This document shows positions 1 through 7,522 of a stretch of DNA of 9,080 bases, in pieces (the stretch's first letter is position 1; each line of letters opens with the position of its first letter). The stretch comes from Gammaproteobacteria bacterium (lineage in GTDB: Bacteria; Pseudomonadota; Gammaproteobacteria; Woeseiales; Woeseiaceae), in contig NYWX01000043.1 of assembly GCA_002685275.1 (NCBI GenBank), positions 1-9,080 on the forward strand, read 5' to 3'. A program made the translations under genes and the position numbers. The notes beneath the pieces were generated by a model. The model was given only the letters and a program-made list of their open reading frames with translations, did no database searches and had not been told where the DNA came from.

Positions 1-1
1 T

Positions 2-2182
2 GATTCAGGACCGTTTCAGGCACAATCAAGCGATGAGGTAATGAATGGCGTTGGCGCTGTAGGAGCTTGGATTGCAGATTTATTGTTTACATCCTTTGGA
101 CGTCCAGCGTATTTATTCTCTATCATGATATTTTTTCTGGGCTGGATGTTATCGCGTGAGCAGAGAAAACAGATAGCTCCCACAAAAATTGATTTTGGAC
201 TACGATTCGCTGGTTTTATAGCAACATTGATTACAAGTTGCGCTCTATCTGCATTGCATTTTTCACCAGATGGGTTTAGCTCCTCAGCAGGCGGATTTAT
301 AGGCCAAGTTTTTGGGGGTTGGCTTGAGGGAGTGATGAAATTATTGGGAGCGAGTGTTCTTCTCTTTTGTTTATGGGTAGCATCTTTGTCGCTTTTTTTG
401 GGTATTTCTTGGATAAAAGTCATGGATGGAATTGGTCGTCTATGTCTAAAAACGTTTGAAAAGATAAATTTTAAGATAATTCAATTGCGTGATGAGGCAG
501 AGGGTCGAAGGAGCGCGGCTGCTCGTCAAGACGTAGTCAAAATAGAAAAAAAACTTAAAGCAAGCAGAGTGAAGCCTCGAATTGAACCAACTTTATCATC
601 TCTTGAGCCAAGCGAGCGAGCCGAAAAAGATCGGCAAGTTCCTCTTTTTGATCCTCCAACAGCAGGTGAATTACCTCCATTATCTTTATTAGATGATCCT
701 GAGATAAAAAAAGCGGGCTATTCGAAAGATTCTTTAGAAGCTATGTCCCACTTAGTTGAGCTTAAGCTTAAGGATTTTGGCATCGATGTTGCAGTAAAAT
801 CTGTTTCACCAGGCCCTGTAATTACTCGTTTTGAGCTGGATCCAGCGCCAGGCGTAAAAGTAAGTCAAATAGCCAATTTAGCAAAAGATTTGGCTCGTTC
901 ATTATCTGTTGTTAGCGTTCGTATTGTAGAAGTAATTCCCGGTAAGTCATTTGTTGGCTTGGAAATTCCAAATGAAAATCGTCAAATTGTAACATTAGGT
1001 GAAATCCTAAAATCTCGTGCATACGACGATCTCGCGTCACCTCTGACATTAGCCTTAGGAAAAGACATTGGTGGTAATTCAGTAGTAGCGGATCTTGCTC
1101 GGATGCCACATTTATTAATTGCTGGAACCACAGGCTCAGGTAAATCCGTTGGTATTAATGCAATGGTTCTGAGTATTTTATTTAAAACTCAGCCTGAACA
1201 TGTTCGCTTAATAATGATAGATCCTAAGATGTTGGAGCTATCAGTTTATGAGGGCATTCCACACCTATTGGCTCCAGTTGTTACTGATATGAAAGATGCA
1301 GCAAATTCTCTTCGTTGGTGTGTTGCAGAGATGGATAGAAGGTACCGTTTAATGTCGGCATTAGGCGTCCGTAATATCGGAGGATATAATCGAAAAGTTA
1401 GAGATGCTATTGATGCAGGCGATCCAATTAAAGATCCAATCTTTAAGTCCCCTGAAATTTTTGATGAAGACAAGCCAATAGAGCATCCTACATTAACTCC
1501 TTTACCATTTATTGTAGTTATTATTGATGAATTAGCCGACATGATGATGATTGTTGGAAAAAAAGTAGAAGAGTTAATTGCTCGTTTAGCACAAAAAGCA
1601 AGGGCTTCTGGGATTCATATGATTCTTGCTACGCAGCGCCCATCTGTTGATGTGATTACCGGCCTAATTAAGGCCAATGTTCCAACAAGGATAGCGTTTC
1701 AAGTTTCTGCAAAAGTTGATTCGCGAACAATATTAGATCAAATAGGGGCAGAAAATTTGCTGGGCCATGGAGATATGCTTTACCTGCCTCCGGGAACGTC
1801 TCTTCCTGTAAGAGTGCACGGCGCGTTCGTGGATGATAATGAAGTTCATGCAGTTGTAAGACATCTAAAGAAAAGCGGTAAACCACGATACATTGATGAA
1901 ATATTGGATGGCCCGTCAAGCCAAACACCCGGTTTAATAGGTATTGATACTAAATTAGGTGAAGATGGTGATTCAGAGCATGATGCGCTTTACGATCAGG
2001 CTGTTCAAGTTGTCTTAGAAACTCGAAAAGCATCAATCTCAGGCGTCCAAAGGCGATTAAAGATAGGGTATAACCGAGCTGCAAGAATGGTAGAAGCTAT
2101 GGAAGCTGCTGGCATGGTGGGACCTCTTCAGTCAAATGGGACACGCGAAATATTAGTACCGTTGCCAGTCAAAGATGATTAA
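2..2182 (+). CDS. ftsK: DNA translocase FtsK (5' end outside the window)
   Basis: FtsK is a septum-anchored, ATP-driven DNA pump that clears the terminus region and activates XerCD recombination at dif during division. Residues are numbered from the first in-frame ATG (base 41). Membrane helices lie near 22-37, 54-74 and 98-121. A short charged linker (about 130-215) precedes the alpha/beta motor domain. Walker A is GTTGSGKS at 362-369 and Walker B is VVIIDE at 492-497. A winged-helix gamma domain (about 648-710, with [20 protein letters not shown]) should read polar KOPS sequences. The ATG at 41 is probably not the true start: the frame is open to base 2 and encodes more periplasmic-loop-like sequence, and the usual first of four helices is missing. 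The linker is far shorter than the several-hundred-residue one of E. coli, as is usual in Betaproteobacteria. It overlaps lolA by 8 nt. Family assignment is very secure. Confidence 0.97.
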   Translation, partial: DSGPFQAQSSDEVMNGVGAVGAWIADLLFTSFGRPAYLFSIMIFFLGWMLSREQRKQIAPTKIDFGLRFAGFIATLITSCALSALHFSPDGFSSSAGGFIGQVFGGWLEGVMKLLGASVLLFCLWVASLSLFLGISWIKVMDGIGRLCLKTFEKINFKIIQLRDEAEGRRSAAARQDVVKIEKKLKASRVKPRIEPTLSSLEPSERAEKDRQVPLFDPPTAGELPPLSLLDDPEIKKAGYSKDSLEAMSHLVELKLKDFGIDVAVKSVSPGPVITRFELDPAPGVKVSQIANLAKDLARSLSVVSVRIVEVIPGKSFVGLEIPNENRQIVTLGEILKSRAYDDLASPLTLALGKDIGGNSVVADLARMPHLLIAGTTGSGKSVGINAMVLSILFKTQPEHVRLIMIDPKMLELSVYEGIPHLLAPVVTDMKDAANSLRWCVAEMDRRYRLMSALGVRNIGGYNRKVRDAIDAGDPIKDPIFKSPEIFDEDKPIEHPTLTPLPFIVVIIDELADMMMIVGKKVEELIARLAQKARASGIHMILATQRPSVDVITGLIKANVPTRIAFQVSAKVDSRTILDQIGAENLLGHGDMLYLPPGTSLPVRVHGAFVDDNEVHAVVRHLKKSGKPRYIDEILDGPSSQTPGLIGIDTKLGEDGDSEHDALYDQAVQVVLETRKASISGVQRRLKIGYNRAARMVEAMEAAGMVGPLQSNGTREILVPLPVKDD

Positions 2183-2834
2183 AAAATTATTTTTAATAAC
2201 AATTTTTGCACCGAGTTGTTGTAACTTCTTTGCTCAAGAGAGTATTAATGATGTAGGTATAGAACTTATTGATGAATTTTTAAATAAAGTTATTACTTTT
2301 GATTCAAAATTTGATCAATCACTTATCGATATAAATGGATTTACAGCAGAGGCTGTAACCGGCACTTTAGAAATTGAGCGTTCAAAAAATAAGTTTCGTT
2401 GGTCCTATAGCGAGCCATACAAACAATGGCTAATAGCTGACGGTTTAAATATATGGAACTATGATGTTGATCTAGGCCAAGTTATTGTTAAACCGCAAAA
2501 AGATGCTCTAGCAGGAACCCCAGCAATTTTGCTGAGTGGCTCTGAGTCTATTTTTGAAAAATTTAAGCTTAACAGTGTAAGTATTTTGGAAAAAACAACT
2601 TGGGTTCAATTGGTTCCAAGAGATAATCTTAAATTTAAATGGGTCAAACTTGGATTTATTGATAGACAATTATCAAAAATGACATTTTTAGATAATTTGG
2701 ATCAAAAAACTTTAATAAATTTTTATGATGTAAAACAGAATCAGAGCATCGACCCAACACGTTTTGAATTTATTGCTTTTGATGATGTTGATCTCATTGG
2801 CATTCCAGCTACCAATAATTCTAAAAATAAATAA
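2175..2834 (+). CDS. lolA: Outer-membrane lipoprotein carrier protein LolA
   Basis: LolA is the periplasmic chaperone that takes lipoproteins released by the LolCDE ABC transporter across the periplasm to the outer membrane. The 219-residue product starts with a Sec signal peptide: basic MIKK, a hydrophobic stretch to about residue 19, and probable cleavage after FFA (residue 20). The mature part carries LolA-family blocks: [18 protein letters not shown] (61-78), [18 protein letters not shown] (80-97, the typical P.....DG..lW.Yd pattern), a QVIVKP strand (102-107), and a C-terminal region ending in DVDLIG. The start codon lies inside the last codons of ftsK (8-nt overlap), which suggests translational coupling. 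This is the usual position of lolA, directly after ftsK. Length is close to the family norm of about 200 residues. The sequence is divergent but the motif order fits, so confidence is high. Confidence 0.92.
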   Translation: MIKKLFLITIFAPSCCNFFAQESINDVGIELIDEFLNKVITFDSKFDQSLIDINGFTAEAVTGTLEIERSKNKFRWSYSEPYKQWLIADGLNIWNYDVDLGQVIVKPQKDALAGTPAILLSGSESIFEKFKLNSVSILEKTTWVQLVPRDNLKFKWVKLGFIDRQLSKMTFLDNLDQKTLINFYDVKQNQSIDPTRFEFIAFDDVDLIGIPATNNSKNK

Positions 2835-3247
2835 TGCTTAACCTTCGCTATACTTCATTTTGGTTGTTAGCAAATTTTTTAATTTTAATACTTGTTTTTT
2901 GTTTAAGTCTAATTTCATTTCCATCATTTTTTGATAACCAAGATTTCAATTTCTTGTGGTTCTATGGCGTAGATAAATTTTTACACTTAATTACTTTTAT
3001 GTTTCTTTCAGTCTGGTTGTCAGGTCAATTTAGAAAAAATTCTTATTGGAAGCCTGCAATTTTTTTATTAATATTTGGGTTATTTATTGAAATAATTCAG
3101 CACAAGATTAATTACAGAACGGCAGACCTCTATGATCTTTTTGCAAATACGCTAGGTGTAATTTTCGGTTTTTTGATTGGGCTTGCAGGCTTAGGAGGCT
3201 GGTGTCTTAGGGCTGAGAGCCAAATTACCAGGAGTCTTAGTGACTGA
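2834..3247 (+). CDS. VanZ-like small integral membrane protein
   Basis: The product is 137 residues with about four membrane helices (roughly 9-29, 48-64, 72-88 and 103-122). It shows the VanZ-like pattern of polar residues set in helices: D47-K-x2-H51, E86-x2-Q89, R95, D98 and D101, then AN.LGV..G (104-112). VanZ itself gives low-level teicoplanin resistance in enterococci. Most proteins with this domain, including short proteobacterial ones, have no defined role, so resistance should not be inferred. The start overlaps the lolA stop by one base (TAATG), and the 3' end overlaps rarA by 8 nt. This points to expression as part of the ftsK-serS transcription unit. A role at the cell envelope is plausible from the domain and neighbours, but that is inference. 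The last 15 or so residues ([12 protein letters not shown]) are a polar tail. Confidence 0.8.
   Translation: MLNLRYTSFWLLANFLILILVFCLSLISFPSFFDNQDFNFLWFYGVDKFLHLITFMFLSVWLSGQFRKNSYWKPAIFLLIFGLFIEIIQHKINYRTADLYDLFANTLGVIFGFLIGLAGLGGWCLRAESQITRSLSD
3230..3242 (+). promoter_or_regulatory. Shine-Dalgarno site fixing the GTG start of rarA
   Basis: AGGAG at 3230-3234 sits 5 nt before the GTG at 3240-3242, inside the end of the VanZ-like gene. It is one of the best ribosome binding sites in the window and supports GTG over the in-frame internal ATG at codon 20. Confidence 0.7.
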
Positions 3248-4553
3248 CCTTTTTGAGAAAAATAATAAAATTAATAAACGCCCGTTAGCTGACCGGATGA
3301 GACCTTTAGTTCTGCCTGATTTTTTTGGACAACAGCATTTACTTGCTGAGGGAAAACCTCTTAGAGGATCAATTGAGAAAAAGCTTATTCATTCTATGGT
3401 TCTATGGGGCCCTCCAGGCACAGGTAAGACTACACTCGCTAGAATAATTGCTTCATGCAGTGATTGTAATTTTATTGGATTATCAGCAGTTATGGCGGGC
3501 GTAAAAGATGTAAGAGCTGCTGTTGTTAACGCTGAACAATATAAACAACGGACAGATAATTCAACTATTCTATTTCTTGATGAAGTTCATCGATTTAATA
3601 AGTCACAGCAAGACGCCTTTTTACCTTTCATTGAGAGTGGTTTATTTACATTTATTGGAGCAACAACTGAGAATCCATCTTTTGAGCTAAATAATGCTTT
3701 ATTGTCTCGAGCGAGGGTATATGTTTTAAAAGCACTTAAATTAACTGACTTAATTGACATCCTAAAAAAAGCTCTAGTAGATAAAAAACGAGGGCTGGGG
3801 GGAGAATTTACAATCAGTGATACTTCAGTTTCGCTGATAGCAAAAGCTGCTGATGGAGATGCTAGACGGTTGTTAAATTTACTTGAATTATCAGCAGATT
3901 TAGCTGAATCAGGTTGTATTACAGATGAAGCAGTTAAGGAGGTTTTAACAGAGGGTACTCGTAGATTTGATAAAAAAGGCGAGCATTTTTATGATCAAAT
4001 CTCAGCATTGCATAAATCAATTCGTGGCACTGATCCTGATGCAGCTCTTTATTGGTTTATGTCAATGATTGAAGGCGGCTGCGACCCTCTGTATGTCGCA
4101 CGTCGTTTGATTAGAGTTGCATCAGAGGATATTGGTAATGCAGATCCTCGCGGACTTCAATTAGCGTTAAACGCATTTGATGCTCAAAATCGCCTAGGTA
4201 GCCCCGAAGGTGAACTTGCGATTGTTCAAGCAGTAATTTATCTTTCTTGTGCGCCAAAGAGCAATGCAGTTTATTTGGCTTCAAAAAATGCAAAAAAAGA
4301 TATAAAGCAGTCTGGATCTCTCGATGTACCAATACACTTACGCAATGCTCCAACTCGTTTAATGGAAGATCAAGGTTATGGCAAAGAATATCATTATCCA
4401 CATGATGAAAAAGATGGCTATTCTCTAGATCAAAAATACTTTCCTGACGACATGGACCAAGTTAAGTATTATCATCCAGTATCAAGAGGTCTAGAAATAC
4501 GTATTCGTGAAAAACTAGATAATATTAAGAAACGTCAACTTAATAAAAAATAA
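3240..4553 (+). CDS. rarA: Replication-associated recombination protein RarA (MgsA), AAA+ ATPase
   Basis: RarA/MgsA is a homotetrameric AAA+ ATPase related to clamp-loader subunits. It acts at stalled or gapped replication forks and is the bacterial counterpart of Mgs1/WRNIP1. The 437 residues match the family (E. coli about 447). Visible elements are the N-terminal PLADRMRP and FFGQQHLL (15-35), Walker A GPPGTGKT (57-64), Walker B LFLDE (111-115) followed by [10 protein letters not shown], and a sensor-1/arginine-finger block [12 protein letters not shown]...LLSRAR (140-159; R157 is the likely finger). A C-terminal oligomerisation domain contains [11 protein letters not shown] and LRNAPTRLM. 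Translation starts at GTG, supported by a good Shine-Dalgarno site and by alignment of the N-terminus with the family. Starting at the internal ATG (residue 20) would remove conserved N-terminal residues. It overlaps the VanZ-like gene by 8 nt and ends 11 nt before serS, as in the conserved lolA-rarA-serS order. Confidence 0.97.
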   Translation: MTDLFEKNNKINKRPLADRMRPLVLPDFFGQQHLLAEGKPLRGSIEKKLIHSMVLWGPPGTGKTTLARIIASCSDCNFIGLSAVMAGVKDVRAAVVNAEQYKQRTDNSTILFLDEVHRFNKSQQDAFLPFIESGLFTFIGATTENPSFELNNALLSRARVYVLKALKLTDLIDILKKALVDKKRGLGGEFTISDTSVSLIAKAADGDARRLLNLLELSADLAESGCITDEAVKEVLTEGTRRFDKKGEHFYDQISALHKSIRGTDPDAALYWFMSMIEGGCDPLYVARRLIRVASEDIGNADPRGLQLALNAFDAQNRLGSPEGELAIVQAVIYLSCAPKSNAVYLASKNAKKDIKQSGSLDVPIHLRNAPTRLMEDQGYGKEYHYPHDEKDGYSLDQKYFPDDMDQVKYYHPVSRGLEIRIREKLDNIKKRQLNKK

Positions 4554-4564
4554 CAAAGAAAAAA

Positions 4565-5842
4565 ATGATTGATTCAAAATTACTCCGACATGACCCACAT
4601 GTTATTGCTAAAAATTTGGCTCGACGAGGATATAGCTTTGACGCCGATGCTTATTTATTCTTAGAGGAGCAGCGCAAGGCTATCCAAGTGGATACCCAGA
4701 GGCTGCAAGCAGAGCGTAATGCTAGTTCAAAGAGTGTGGGTGAAGCAAAAGCACAAGGTAAGGATATTCAATCTTTGCTATTACAGATTAAAGATTTAGG
4801 AGGTCGATTAGAAGCATCAGAAGGTGACTTAAATGATATTCAAGCGCAACTTAAATCCATTGAGCTGGACTTACCAAATTTGCTTGATGATAGCGTCCCT
4901 GATGGCAAAAATGAAAATGATAATAAAGAAATAAGGAAATGGGGCATTCCATCTAAGATGCAATTTGAAGCTCTTGATCACATAGAGCTTGGTAAAAAAT
5001 TAGAAATGATTGATTTTGAAGCTGCAAGCAAGATCTCAGGATCGCGTTTTACAGTTCTTTCTGGGCCTCTAGCACGCCTACAACGGGCTCTAATTCAATT
5101 TATGTTGGATACCCACACTCAAGATCATGGCTATCATGAAAAATATGTACCTTATCTTGTTAAAGCTGATGCTTTAATAGGTACCGGAAATTTACCAAAA
5201 TTTGAAGAAGATCTTTTTAGAACTTCAAACGATAATCCTTTTTATCTAATTCCAACAGCTGAAGTTCCTGTCACTAATCTTGCAAAGGATATGATATTTG
5301 AGATTGAAGACCTACCAAAACATTTCGTTGCCCATACACCATGTTTTCGCTCTGAAGCTGGGTCTTATGGGCAGGATACTAAGGGAATGATTCGTCAACA
5401 CCAGTTTGAAAAGGTTGAATTAGTCCATTTCGTAGATGCAAATAGCTCAATGTCAGCTTTAGAGTTATTAACAAGTCATGCAGAGGTAATTTTGCAGAAA
5501 TTAGAGTTACCTTATAGGGTTATGTCATTGTGCGCTGGTGACATAGGCTTTGGTTCTGCAAAAACGTATGATCTAGAAGTATGGCTGCCAGGCCAGAATA
5601 GATATCGCGAAATATCATCGTGTAGTAATTACAATGATTTTCAAGCTCGACGAATGAAAGCTAGATATCGTGATGCTAATTCAGGTAAACCTGAACTTAT
5701 ACATACATTAAATGGTTCAGGCGTGGCCGCAGGTCGCGCTTTAATTGCTGTAATGGAAAATTTTCAAAATAAGGATGGAAGCATTCGAATTCCTGAAGTA
5801 TTGAAAAGTTACATGGGGGGATTGGATTGTATTTCACTTTAA
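4565..5842 (+). CDS. serS: Seryl-tRNA synthetase
   Basis: This class II aminoacyl-tRNA synthetase charges tRNA-Ser (and tRNA-Sec where present) with serine in the cytoplasm. The 425 residues are normal for bacterial SerRS. The N-terminal [11 protein letters not shown] is the usual family start. A long antiparallel coiled-coil arm (about 27-105) binds the tRNA-Ser extra arm. The catalytic domain shows the serine-pocket TAE loop (231-233), motif 2 with FRSEAG (261-266; R262, E264) through [12 protein letters not shown] (274-285), and motif 3 [17 protein letters not shown] (383-399; R391). The linear spacing of all motifs is intact and nothing looks degraded. It lies 11 nt downstream of rarA and is probably read from the same transcript. 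The sequence just before the ATG (AAAGAAAAAA) is only a weak Shine-Dalgarno match, although the start is clear from homology. A hairpin follows the gene. Confidence 0.98.
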   Translation: MIDSKLLRHDPHVIAKNLARRGYSFDADAYLFLEEQRKAIQVDTQRLQAERNASSKSVGEAKAQGKDIQSLLLQIKDLGGRLEASEGDLNDIQAQLKSIELDLPNLLDDSVPDGKNENDNKEIRKWGIPSKMQFEALDHIELGKKLEMIDFEAASKISGSRFTVLSGPLARLQRALIQFMLDTHTQDHGYHEKYVPYLVKADALIGTGNLPKFEEDLFRTSNDNPFYLIPTAEVPVTNLAKDMIFEIEDLPKHFVAHTPCFRSEAGSYGQDTKGMIRQHQFEKVELVHFVDANSSMSALELLTSHAEVILQKLELPYRVMSLCAGDIGFGSAKTYDLEVWLPGQNRYREISSCSNYNDFQARRMKARYRDANSGKPELIHTLNGSGVAAGRALIAVMENFQNKDGSIRIPEVLKSYMGGLDCISL

Positions 5843-5858
5843 CGAAGAGCCAGTTATT

Positions 5859-5896
5859 AAAAAAAATTTAAAAAAAAGGGCTTTTTAAGGCCCTTT
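5859..5896. terminator. Intrinsic terminator between convergent serS and the BI-1 gene
   Basis: Arms AAAGGGC (5875-5881) and GCCCTTT (5890-5896) form a 7-bp stem with an 8-nt loop. On the - strand the stem is followed by T5-AAA-T8 (complement of 5859-5874), a strong U-rich tract ending the BI-1 transcript. On the + strand the stem is followed only by GTAATTTATG, so termination of the serS transcript should be weaker. The site is best read as bidirectional with a bias to the - strand. Confidence 0.75.
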
Positions 5897-5917
5897 GTAA
5901 TTTATGTATAATTTTTT

Positions 5918-6619
5918 TCAGTCACGATTCATAAGTAAACGCAAAATATAAAAAAACATCATCGCTATTGAAGAAAATAGTGCCATAGATGCTGCAACAT
6001 ATTTGTCTTGCGGATAATGATGCATAATATTTGATGTGTCATACAAAACTGCAACGCCTGCAAAACCAATCATGGCTATTGAGAACCAAGTCCCAAGATG
6101 AAAGCCAAATATAAGTGATGCAACAATTAAGCCAATAGCAATAAAAAAGCCCCAAACCATTATTCCTCTCAGAAATGAGAAGTCTTTGCGGGTTATCATG
6201 GCTGTTGCAATTAATCCGGCGCAACCAAAAGCTGTAATGGTGGCGGCATCACTAATAATATTAATACCTTTCGCCTGTCCGTATACGATTGCATATCCTA
6301 ATATTGGCACAAACATGATGGCCCAAAGAAAAACGAATAAAGCAAAGGCTGCATATTGAGCAGTGATTGATTCTAGGCGATGTGCAACGTGACCGGCGCC
6401 CCAGCTTAGCGCTACAAAACCAATCATAACCATCATTGGGCTATTCATCATCATTCCAGCAATTGCGTTAGCTGCTCCAGAGCTGAACAAATAGTATTCA
6501 ATTGCGATTAGTGAAAATATTGCACCAACAACGTGCGCATAACACTTCCATATAAATGTGGCACGAGTTTCAACTGCCATACTTGATACCGGTGCCATTG
6601 AATGTGTGTTGTTTTGCAT
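5918..6619 (-). CDS. Bax inhibitor-1/YccA family membrane protein
   Basis: The 233-residue product has about seven hydrophobic helices and a polar N-terminus of about 20 residues, the layout of the BI-1/TMBIM/YccA family. Family marks include MITRKDFSFLRG (141-152), the helix-6 motif YDTSNIM (193-199) and a glycine/alanine-rich core. Bacterial relatives include YetJ, a pH-dependent calcium leak channel, and YccA, an FtsH modulator. Which role applies here cannot be told. In YetJ-type proteins two aspartates form the pH sensor. The first matches D194, but the region where the second is expected reads ALFSSIAMMFFYIL (213-226), with serines and no aspartate. The start is supported by GGAG (complement of 6629-6632) 9 nt upstream. 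It lies downstream of the SDR gene on the same strand with an 81-bp gap, so it may have its own promoter. It converges on serS. Confidence 0.88.
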   Translation of the reverse strand: MQNNTHSMAPVSSMAVETRATFIWKCYAHVVGAIFSLIAIEYYLFSSGAANAIAGMMMNSPMMVMIGFVALSWGAGHVAHRLESITAQYAAFALFVFLWAIMFVPILGYAIVYGQAKGINIISDAATITAFGCAGLIATAMITRKDFSFLRGIMVWGFFIAIGLIVASLIFGFHLGTWFSIAMIGFAGVAVLYDTSNIMHHYPQDKYVAASMALFSSIAMMFFYILRLLMNRD

Positions 6620-6645
6620 ACTTTAAAACTCCATTTAAAAATTAC

Positions 6646-6659
6646 TGTTAATAATAACA
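6646..6659 (-). promoter_or_regulatory. Small dyad upstream of the BI-1 gene
   Basis: TGTTA-ATAA-TAACA is a perfect 5-bp inverted repeat with a 4-nt centre, about 26 bp upstream of the BI-1 start and just ahead of its ribosome binding site. Read on the - strand it contains TATTAT, which could act as a -10 element, but no convincing -35 lies at the right distance. It could be an operator or chance in AT-rich DNA. Confidence 0.2.
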
Positions 6660-6700
6660 TTTATTTTAAATTCTTCATCATAATTTTACTTGCTTTTACT

Positions 6701-7360
6701 TTACCAAGGTAATTTGTACCCTTTTGCATGCCAAAATTTGCCTGTATTAGTAACGTCTAATTTGTCGATACATGAAATTAATCCTTTTGCTGACATCTCT
6801 GGCGCTATCCCTTGATCTGCTGTCATATCTGTGGCGACAAAACCAGGGTGTAGAAGGGCAACTGAAATGCCACGAGGCTTAAATTCATGCATAAGATTCA
6901 TGCCAATTTGATTTACTGCTGTTTTGGAAGCTCTATAGCCATAAAAACCTCCGGAGCTATTATCTGAAATCGAACCAACTCGACTTGAAATAATAATAAT
7001 TTTTGATCCTTCCTTAAGGTTTGATTCAAGTGTTTCACAAACCCTTAATGGACCCAGAGCATTTACACAAAATTGCTCAATCAATTCATCATAATTAATT
7101 TTTTTGAATTCATCATGCTTTAAGATACCAGCATTATTGATAATAATATCTAAAGGTAAGTCTTCAATGATTTCTTTGATTTTTTTTACAGATCTGCCAT
7201 CTGAAATATCAATGCCCGAAATAACATGAATACCTAGTTTAGATAATTGTTTGCTGGGAATACGGCAAACACCGATAACACTATCACCGCGTTTTTGAAA
7301 TTGAGTAGCTAATTGTAATCCAATACCGCGATTGCAGCCTGTAATTAAGATTGTAGACAA
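6701..7360 (-). CDS. Short-chain dehydrogenase/reductase, C-factor-like
   Basis: This is a 219-residue single-domain Rossmann oxidoreductase of the classical SDR type, predicted to use NAD(P)H on an unidentified carbonyl or alcohol. It shows the cofactor motif TGCNRGIG (7-14), the structural motif NNAG (75-78), active-site serines in IIISSRVGS (122-130) and the catalytic YRASK (Y142, K146). HPGFVATDMT (171-180) follows, and the C-terminal GKFWHAKGYKLPW pattern is seen in the CsgA/C-factor and 'sniffer'-like SDR group. The start is TTG at 7358-7360. A stop (TAG, complement of 7370-7372) lies four codons upstream with no ATG between, and this TTG puts the glycine motif at its usual distance from the N-terminus. 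The Shine-Dalgarno match (AGAGAA) is weak. It is divergent from the Gfo/Idh gene, so a metabolic link is possible but unproven. The motifs make the family assignment secure; the substrate is unknown. Confidence 0.9.
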   Translation of the reverse strand: MSTILITGCNRGIGLQLATQFQKRGDSVIGVCRIPSKQLSKLGIHVISGIDISDGRSVKKIKEIIEDLPLDIIINNAGILKHDEFKKINYDELIEQFCVNALGPLRVCETLESNLKEGSKIIIISSRVGSISDNSSGGFYGYRASKTAVNQIGMNLMHEFKPRGISVALLHPGFVATDMTADQGIAPEMSAKGLISCIDKLDVTNTGKFWHAKGYKLPW

Positions 7361-7372
7361 ATTAATTCTCTA

Positions 7373-7414
7373 TTGATTGTAAGTAATTTAAGTATAGATA
7401 ATATCATCTATCAA
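7373..7414. promoter_or_regulatory. Candidate divergent promoter pair with an internal dyad
   Basis: On the + strand TTGATT (7373-7378) and GATAAT (7397-7402) are 18 nt apart, a plausible sigma70 promoter for the Gfo/Idh operon. On the - strand TTGATA (complement of 7409-7414) and TTAAAT (complement of 7386-7391) are 17 nt apart, suitable for the SDR gene. The inverted repeat ATAGAT-N6-ATCTAT (7394-7411) overlaps both and could be an operator. AT-rich sequence makes chance matches easy, so confidence is modest. A weak hairpin (TCTACT at 7418-7423 with GGTAGA at 7431-7436) follows in the presumed + strand leader. Confidence 0.33.
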
Positions 7415-7456
7415 ACATCTACTGTTCTTTGGTAGAGTTAAAGGAATAGAGGATTT

Positions 7457-7522
7457 ATGAGATTTTTTTGTCAATTTTTTTATCTTCTGAAAAGCTTATT
7501 TAATGTGAGAGGGTTATGGTAG
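7457..7522 (+). CDS. Possible 21-residue upstream peptide overlapping the next start
   Basis: An ATG at 7457, preceded by GAGGA at 7449-7453 (spacing of only 3 nt), opens a frame of 21 codons ending at TAG 7520-7522. It overlaps the ATG of the Gfo/Idh gene at 7516. The peptide is rich in aromatic and hydrophobic residues (MRFFCQFFYLLKSLF at the start). It could couple translation of the downstream gene, whose own ribosome binding site is poorly spaced. It may equally be a chance frame in T-rich DNA, and no known family is recognised. Confidence 0.15.
   Translation: MRFFCQFFYLLKSLFNVRGLW

Noticed and set aside
16..423. Antisense open frame of 135 codons over the start of ftsK
   Set aside because: It lies fully opposite the well-supported FtsK membrane region, has low-complexity, polar composition and matches no recognised family.
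2175..2240. Possible lipobox in the LolA N-terminus (paired cysteines at residues 15-16)
   Set aside because: The residues before the cysteine (APS) do not fit the L-[AS]-[GA]-C pattern, and LolA is a soluble periplasmic carrier cleaved by signal peptidase I; FFA-Q is a better site.
2834..3247. Glycopeptide resistance gene call for the VanZ-like protein
   Set aside because: No other van genes are present, the organism looks Gram-negative, and the VanZ domain is widespread in proteins unrelated to resistance.
4111..4401. Antisense open frame of 96 codons within rarA
   Set aside because: It overlaps conserved RarA C-terminal coding sequence, and no domain or ribosome binding site supports it.
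5365..5375. KOPS-like octamer GGGCAGGA in serS
   Set aside because: It differs from the GGGNAGGG consensus by one base, and a single near match in coding DNA is not evidence for a polarity site.
7469..7474. Perfect TTGACA -35 box on the - strand
   Set aside because: No acceptable -10 lies 16-18 nt downstream; the T-rich context makes a chance match likely.
7463..7481. Two T7 runs upstream of the Gfo/Idh gene as a + strand attenuator or terminator
   Set aside because: The only nearby hairpin (7418-7436) is weak, contains a G-U pair and ends 26 bp before the first T run, too far for intrinsic termination.
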